Below are positions 22,013 to 25,518 of a stretch of DNA of 25,518 nucleotides, piece after piece. The stretch spans positions 1 to 25,518 of the IMG/VR virus record IMGVR_UViG_3300008267_000988; one strand, written 5' to 3'. Made by a program: the position numbers and the translations under genes. Position 1 is the first letter of the stretch, and each line of letters opens with the position of its first letter. The notes under the pieces are model-generated. The model saw only the letters and a list, made by a program, of their open reading frames with translations, ran no database searches and was not told where the DNA came from. This stretch comes from a virus.

Positions 22013-24019
22013 ATGGCAAACGGACCTAATAATATAAGAGATCCAAATTTAACTAGAAATACAGTTCAAAGTAGAGATGATCTTTCTAAAAAAAATCCTA
22101 GAAATCAAGAATCACCTTTATATGTTGCTCTTACTAGATTATTTTCTGGCCCTCTGTCATCTTATAAAGAACAATCACAAATTAGATATAAAAGAAGAGA
22201 TTTAGATCGTTTTAAGTTTACTTCTGCTAGTGGTAAATCATTTAAAAAGAAAAGCTACAATCCCTTTGATGCCATTCAAAGCAATATTATGGCAAATCAA
22301 AGTCGTGCAGAGCGCTATTCAGATTTTGATCAAATGGAATTTACTCCCGAAATTGCTTCTGCGTTAGATATTTACGCAGATGAGATGACTACTAGTAATG
22401 AATTTAGACCTATTTTAGGTATTGAATGTAAAAATGAAGAAATAAAAAATATATTATATACATTATATTATAAAACTCTAAATTTACCACAAAATTTGTA
22501 TAGCTGGTGTCGTACAATGTGTAAGTTTGGAGATTTATTTTTATATCTTGATGTAGATGAAGAGCTTGGTATTAAAAGTGTACTTGGTTTACCGTCACCT
22601 GAAGTAGAAAAACTTATGGGTGAGGATAAAACAAATGCAAACTATATTCAATTTCAATGGAATACTGCTGGATTGACATTTGAAAATTGGCAAGTTGCAC
22701 ATTTTTGTATAAAGGGTCAAGATAAATATACTCCATATGGTACATCTATTCTTGAACCAGCTCGTCGTATCTGGCGTCAATTAAATTTGATGGAAGATGC
22801 AATGATGGCATACCGTATTGTCAGAAGCCCAGAACGTAGAGTTTTTTATATAGACACTGGCAATATTGCACCAGCTGATGTTGAGCAATATATGCAAAAA
22901 ATAATTACTCAAATGAAGCGTAATCAAATTGTTGATCCAACGACTGGTCGTGTTGATCTTCGCTATAATCCAATGAGTATTGATGAAGATTATTATATAC
23001 CAGTTCGTGGTCAAACAAGCGGAACAAAAATTGAAAACCTTCCAGGTGGTCAATTTACAAGCGCGATTGAAGATGTTAAGTATCTTAGAGATAAATTATT
23101 TTCTGCTCTAAAAATTCCACAAGCATATCTTGCAAGAGGCGAAGGCCAAGCAGAAGATAAAACAATGTTAGCACAAAAAGATATGCGTTTTGCTAAAACT
23201 ATTCAACGGCTTCAAGCTACATTAATTGATGAATTACAAAAAATTGGTATGATTCACTTATATACTCTAGGGTTTAGAAATGATGATTTAATAAAATTTA
23301 GAATAAAATTAAATAATCCTTCTAAGTTAGCAGAAATGCAAGAACTTGAGCATTTTAAAGCTCAATTAGAAATTGCAGGTCTAGCAAAAGAGCAAGGATT
23401 TAGTAAAAGATGGATATTTGAAGGTATATTTAAAATGGATGATAGAGAATTTCTTAGAATTCAAAGAGATTTATTCTATGATGCTTCGTTTACTAAATCT
23501 CTTGAAGCTGCTGGTAATGAAGCAGCAGAATCTTCAGGTGGCGCAACAGGTACATCTGCTATTGGAGGCGAGCCATCAGCAGAAACAACTCCTCAATCTG
23601 GAGAAACACCAGCAGCGGGAGGCGAAGAAAAGTCAGCCGAGGCACCACCTCCACCTGGAGAGCCAGGAAATCCGTTACTAGCGGCACCAGCTCGTCGTGA
23701 AGATATATTTAATGTTAAGCCTCCATATTTAACTGCTGGCTCTAAAGGTAAATGGTATAAGCCAGTAGCTGCTCCAAATTATTCTGGTGGTTCAAGAAGC
23801 AATAGCATTAAAGCTATGGCGGGTATGAGAAGCAATAATGCTTTTAAAGGCACTGGTCTAAGTACACTTGCCGCCGGTATTGCAAATGAATCAAAAGATT
23901 TTGATGTATTTGAACAGGATGAACAACTACTTAATGATGTACAACAAAAATTAGATTCAATGAGTAAATTTTTAACTAAAAAGAAAAAAGTAATTGGAGA
24001 GAATAAAAATGAATCATAA
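22013..24019 (+). CDS. Portal protein (gp20 type) with long C-terminal tail
   Basis: This 668-residue protein follows TerL by three bases. Family hallmarks include FTPEIASALDIYADE at 110-124, PYGTSILEPARRIW at 241-254, RSPERRVFYIDTGN at 271-284, and YYIPVRGQTSGTKIENLPGG at about 327-346. The portal forms the ring at the head vertex through which the terminase pumps DNA and to which the neck attaches. T4 gp20 has 524 residues. The extra length lies after about residue 490: a linker rich in A, G, S, E and P (roughly 500-560) and a charged C-terminus. Upstream of its ATG is AAGGGAT. The last 11 bases overlap the next gene. Confidence 0.95.
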   Translation: MANGPNNIRDPNLTRNTVQSRDDLSKKNPRNQESPLYVALTRLFSGPLSSYKEQSQIRYKRRDLDRFKFTSASGKSFKKKSYNPFDAIQSNIMANQSRAERYSDFDQMEFTPEIASALDIYADEMTTSNEFRPILGIECKNEEIKNILYTLYYKTLNLPQNLYSWCRTMCKFGDLFLYLDVDEELGIKSVLGLPSPEVEKLMGEDKTNANYIQFQWNTAGLTFENWQVAHFCIKGQDKYTPYGTSILEPARRIWRQLNLMEDAMMAYRIVRSPERRVFYIDTGNIAPADVEQYMQKIITQMKRNQIVDPTTGRVDLRYNPMSIDEDYYIPVRGQTSGTKIENLPGGQFTSAIEDVKYLRDKLFSALKIPQAYLARGEGQAEDKTMLAQKDMRFAKTIQRLQATLIDELQKIGMIHLYTLGFRNDDLIKFRIKLNNPSKLAEMQELEHFKAQLEIAGLAKEQGFSKRWIFEGIFKMDDREFLRIQRDLFYDASFTKSLEAAGNEAAESSGGATGTSAIGGEPSAETTPQSGETPAAGGEEKSAEAPPPPGEPGNPLLAAPARREDIFNVKPPYLTAGSKGKWYKPVAAPNYSGGSRSNSIKAMAGMRSNNAFKGTGLSTLAAGIANESKDFDVFEQDEQLLNDVQQKLDSMSKFLTKKKKVIGENKNES

Positions 24020-24821
24020 TAAGAAAAGAAATACCGCTTTTCTTTACGAAATTTTATTAAGAGAAGGTACTAAAGCTACTTTAGAAAAAAATACAAAAAA
24101 AGCTAAAGAAATAAAAAATATGATACTAGAATATTTTAATCCTTCTACAGAAATGAATAAAGAATTACAATTATATAAATGTTTAAAAGAAAATGTTGTT
24201 GAAAAAGAATATGCAGAAAAATATTTAAACGAAGTTAAGAATAGACACGAAAAAATAAATAAAAATAAATTATTCAATGAACAAACTAATATTATTAATA
24301 AAATAAATAAAAATATTGGTCACATAATTTTTGAAACATTTGTACCAGAGTACAAATATTTAGCTACCATATCTCAAATTTTTAATCCAAATACAAAAAT
24401 TAAAGAAAAAATTTTATTAGAAAAAAATATTCTTGATAAAATTGTAATTATAAATGAAACAAAGAATGATAAACTAGAACCAATAGATAATATTGTTTTT
24501 AAAACATTTAGTAAAAAATTTAATGAAAAATATTCTGGGCTTTTAAAAGAGCAAAAAGAGCTTCTTTCAGTATATGTTAATTCATTTTCACAAAATTTAC
24601 TTGAATTTAAAATTTATCTAAATGAAGAAATATCTAGATTAAAAGAAAGTGTATCTAAGTGTTTAGAAGTAGAAGAAATAAAAGATGACAAAAATATGTT
24701 TAATAAAACTCAAGAAACGTTAAAATTTCTTGATAGTTTTAAACAAATTAAAGATTTAAATCAAGATATGTTACAAAAAATATTAAAAATCCAAGAATTT
24801 GTACATGAGGTATCCAAATAA
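24009..24821 (+). CDS. Conserved helical head-region protein
   Basis: I place the start at the ATG at 24009, with GGAGAG 7 bases upstream; the TTG at 23994 lies before that ribosome site. The 270-residue product is almost wholly helical and rich in lysine, glutamate and asparagine. The N-terminal FLYEILLREGTKATLEK, then a second helix ending EYFNP and an LQLYKCLKEN helix, match my memory of a conserved protein that follows the portal in T4-like marine phages. Scaffold-like or prohead functions fit its composition and place. No catalytic motif is visible. It overlaps the portal gene by 11 bases and the next gene by one base. Confidence 0.68.
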   Translation: MNHNKKRNTAFLYEILLREGTKATLEKNTKKAKEIKNMILEYFNPSTEMNKELQLYKCLKENVVEKEYAEKYLNEVKNRHEKINKNKLFNEQTNIINKINKNIGHIIFETFVPEYKYLATISQIFNPNTKIKEKILLEKNILDKIVIINETKNDKLEPIDNIVFKTFSKKFNEKYSGLLKEQKELLSVYVNSFSQNLLEFKIYLNEEISRLKESVSKCLEVEEIKDDKNMFNKTQETLKFLDSFKQIKDLNQDMLQKILKIQEFVHEVSK

Positions 24822-25345
24822 TGATAAGGATAACCATAAAAGATAAAAAAACAGGTATTCAAAAAGAAGTAAATATAAAAAAAACTTTGAATGGAGATTT
24901 TTTACTTCAAGAGCATCCGGAGATAGATATTATAGTTATTCCATCTAAATTTAAAGTCCTTGCTTTACCAAAAGAAGATCAATCTGATCATATTTATAAT
25001 TTACAAGAAAAATTATTTAATTATATGGTAAAAAAGGGTGTAATATTACCTGAATCCATAACTTCTGGTAATATTTATGGGTCTTTGCAGGGCGCATATC
25101 CTCAACAATCTCCAGGTGGAGAAGATGTTTTACAAGTTGTTGTGTATAACATAGCAAATTTTATTGAAGACGAAAGACCTATAGTTGCAAGTGAAAAAGA
25201 ATTTGAAGATAAGATGGAGAAAGCTCTATTAGAGCCATCTGTTGAGGATTCTACCGAACTTGGTGAAGTACCTCATAAAGAATTTAAAGGAAGTGTTCCT
25301 ATGTACGGATTCCCAACTAGAGGAATTTATCGTTATAATTATTAA
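24821..25345 (+). CDS. Conserved small phage protein downstream of portal
   Basis: This 174-residue protein starts with the TAATG stop-start overlap, so its translation is coupled to the preceding gene; GAGG lies 11 bases upstream. It has an N-terminal beta part (MIRITIKDKKTG) and a helical middle, then an SGNIYGSLQGAYP stretch and QQSPGGED leading into a VLQVVVYNIANFIEDE helix. The C-terminus is acidic and then tyrosine- and glycine-rich (MYGFPTRGIYRYNY). The region YGSLQGAYP...GGEDVLQVVVYNI looks conserved, but I cannot name the family with confidence. Position among portal-linked genes suggests a head assembly role. Confidence 0.62.
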   Translation: MIRITIKDKKTGIQKEVNIKKTLNGDFLLQEHPEIDIIVIPSKFKVLALPKEDQSDHIYNLQEKLFNYMVKKGVILPESITSGNIYGSLQGAYPQQSPGGEDVLQVVVYNIANFIEDERPIVASEKEFEDKMEKALLEPSVEDSTELGEVPHKEFKGSVPMYGFPTRGIYRYNY

Positions 25346-25347
25346 TC

Positions 25348-25518
25348 ATGAATTTATTAACTTTTATTTTAATATGTTATGGCATGACGATGATTTTAGT
25401 CTATGGAAAAATATTTGATTCCATAAGACCAAAGCATCACATGTTTAAATGCACAATGTGTATGGGATTTTGGGTAGGAGCATTTGTAAATATATTATTA
25501 TATTTATTAAATAAAGAT
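25348..25518 (+). CDS. Small membrane protein with CxxC, 3' end outside the window
   Basis: An ATG at 25348, two bases after the preceding stop, opens a frame that runs off the right edge after 57 codons. It has a hydrophobic segment at residues 3-20, a short charged loop, then FKCTMCMGFWVG with Cys35 and Cys38, and a second hydrophobic segment at about 39-54. This layout resembles small phage membrane proteins of the DUF1360 type, which carry a Cys-x2-Cys next to GFWVG. The function of that family is not established to my knowledge. No clear ribosome site is present, so coupling to the gene before is likely. Confidence 0.6.
   Translation, partial: MNLLTFILICYGMTMILVYGKIFDSIRPKHHMFKCTMCMGFWVGAFVNILLYLLNKD

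Noticed and set aside
23418-23681. 87-codon + strand frame inside the portal gene
   Set aside because: It runs through the low-complexity linker region in another frame and gives an L/Q/K-rich product typical of a shadow frame.
23994-24008. TTG start at 23994 for the gene after the portal
   Set aside because: It precedes the GGAGAG ribosome site that serves the ATG at 24009.
1-25518. tRNA genes, integrase, attachment sites and insertion sequences
   Set aside because: The gaps are at most 83 bases and none shows a cloverleaf; no transposase or integrase motif appears in any gene product.

Overview
The window is a 25.5 kb piece of a tailed bacteriophage genome. It is strongly AT-rich, every supported gene is on the + strand, genes are packed with gaps of 0 to 83 bases or short overlaps, and there is no bacterial housekeeping gene, rRNA or tRNA. 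A large terminase of the gp17 type, a portal of the gp20 type and an Mre11/Rad50 (gp47/gp46) pair point to the wide T4-like group of myoviruses. The virion gene set resembles, from my memory of protein families, uncultured marine relatives rather than T4 itself. The host cannot be read from the sequence. A signal peptide and spanin-like proteins suggest a Gram-negative host.

Layout. (1) 1-7690: six virion-type genes: a large gene cut by the left edge, a protein with fibronectin-like stretches, a conserved structural protein, two tandem paralogues, and a protein with a fibre-like C-terminal end. (2) 7748-11521: tail-fibre or adhesin genes with internal repeats, interrupted at 8819-9299 by a terminator-promoter element and two very small coiled-coil genes. 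(3) 11518-13566: a RuvC-like resolvase, a zinc-finger/Toprim primase and an unknown protein with an internal start. (4) 13567-16749: a promoter overlapping a terminator, then Mre11-like and Rad50-like genes. (5) 16754-18559: four consecutive small membrane or exported proteins, a possible lysis or envelope module. (6) 18577-25518: packaging and head genes: an unknown protein, a zinc-ribbon protein, a conserved small protein, TerL, portal, two conserved head-region proteins and a membrane protein cut by the right edge.

Working together, groups 1, 2 and 6 build the particle and package DNA. Groups 3 and 4 supply priming, end resection and branch resolution, which in T4-like phages feed recombination-dependent replication and produce the concatemers that the terminase packages.

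The most interesting points are three. First, the C-terminal part of the Mre11-like nuclease seems to be encoded in the reading frame of the Rad50-like protein, one base out of register, so the pair looks like a split or frameshift-joined Mre11-Rad50 fusion. Second, two intergenic elements (about 8835-8875 and 13580-13637) each place a TATACT -10 box right before a GC-rich terminator stem, so the predicted start site falls inside the 5' arm; this matches the promoter/stem-loop cassettes described in T4-type phages. Third, the other four gaps of 39 bases or more each carry an ACTATTTA-like element that could be a divergent late promoter. No gap exceeds 83 bases, so there is no long gene-free stretch.
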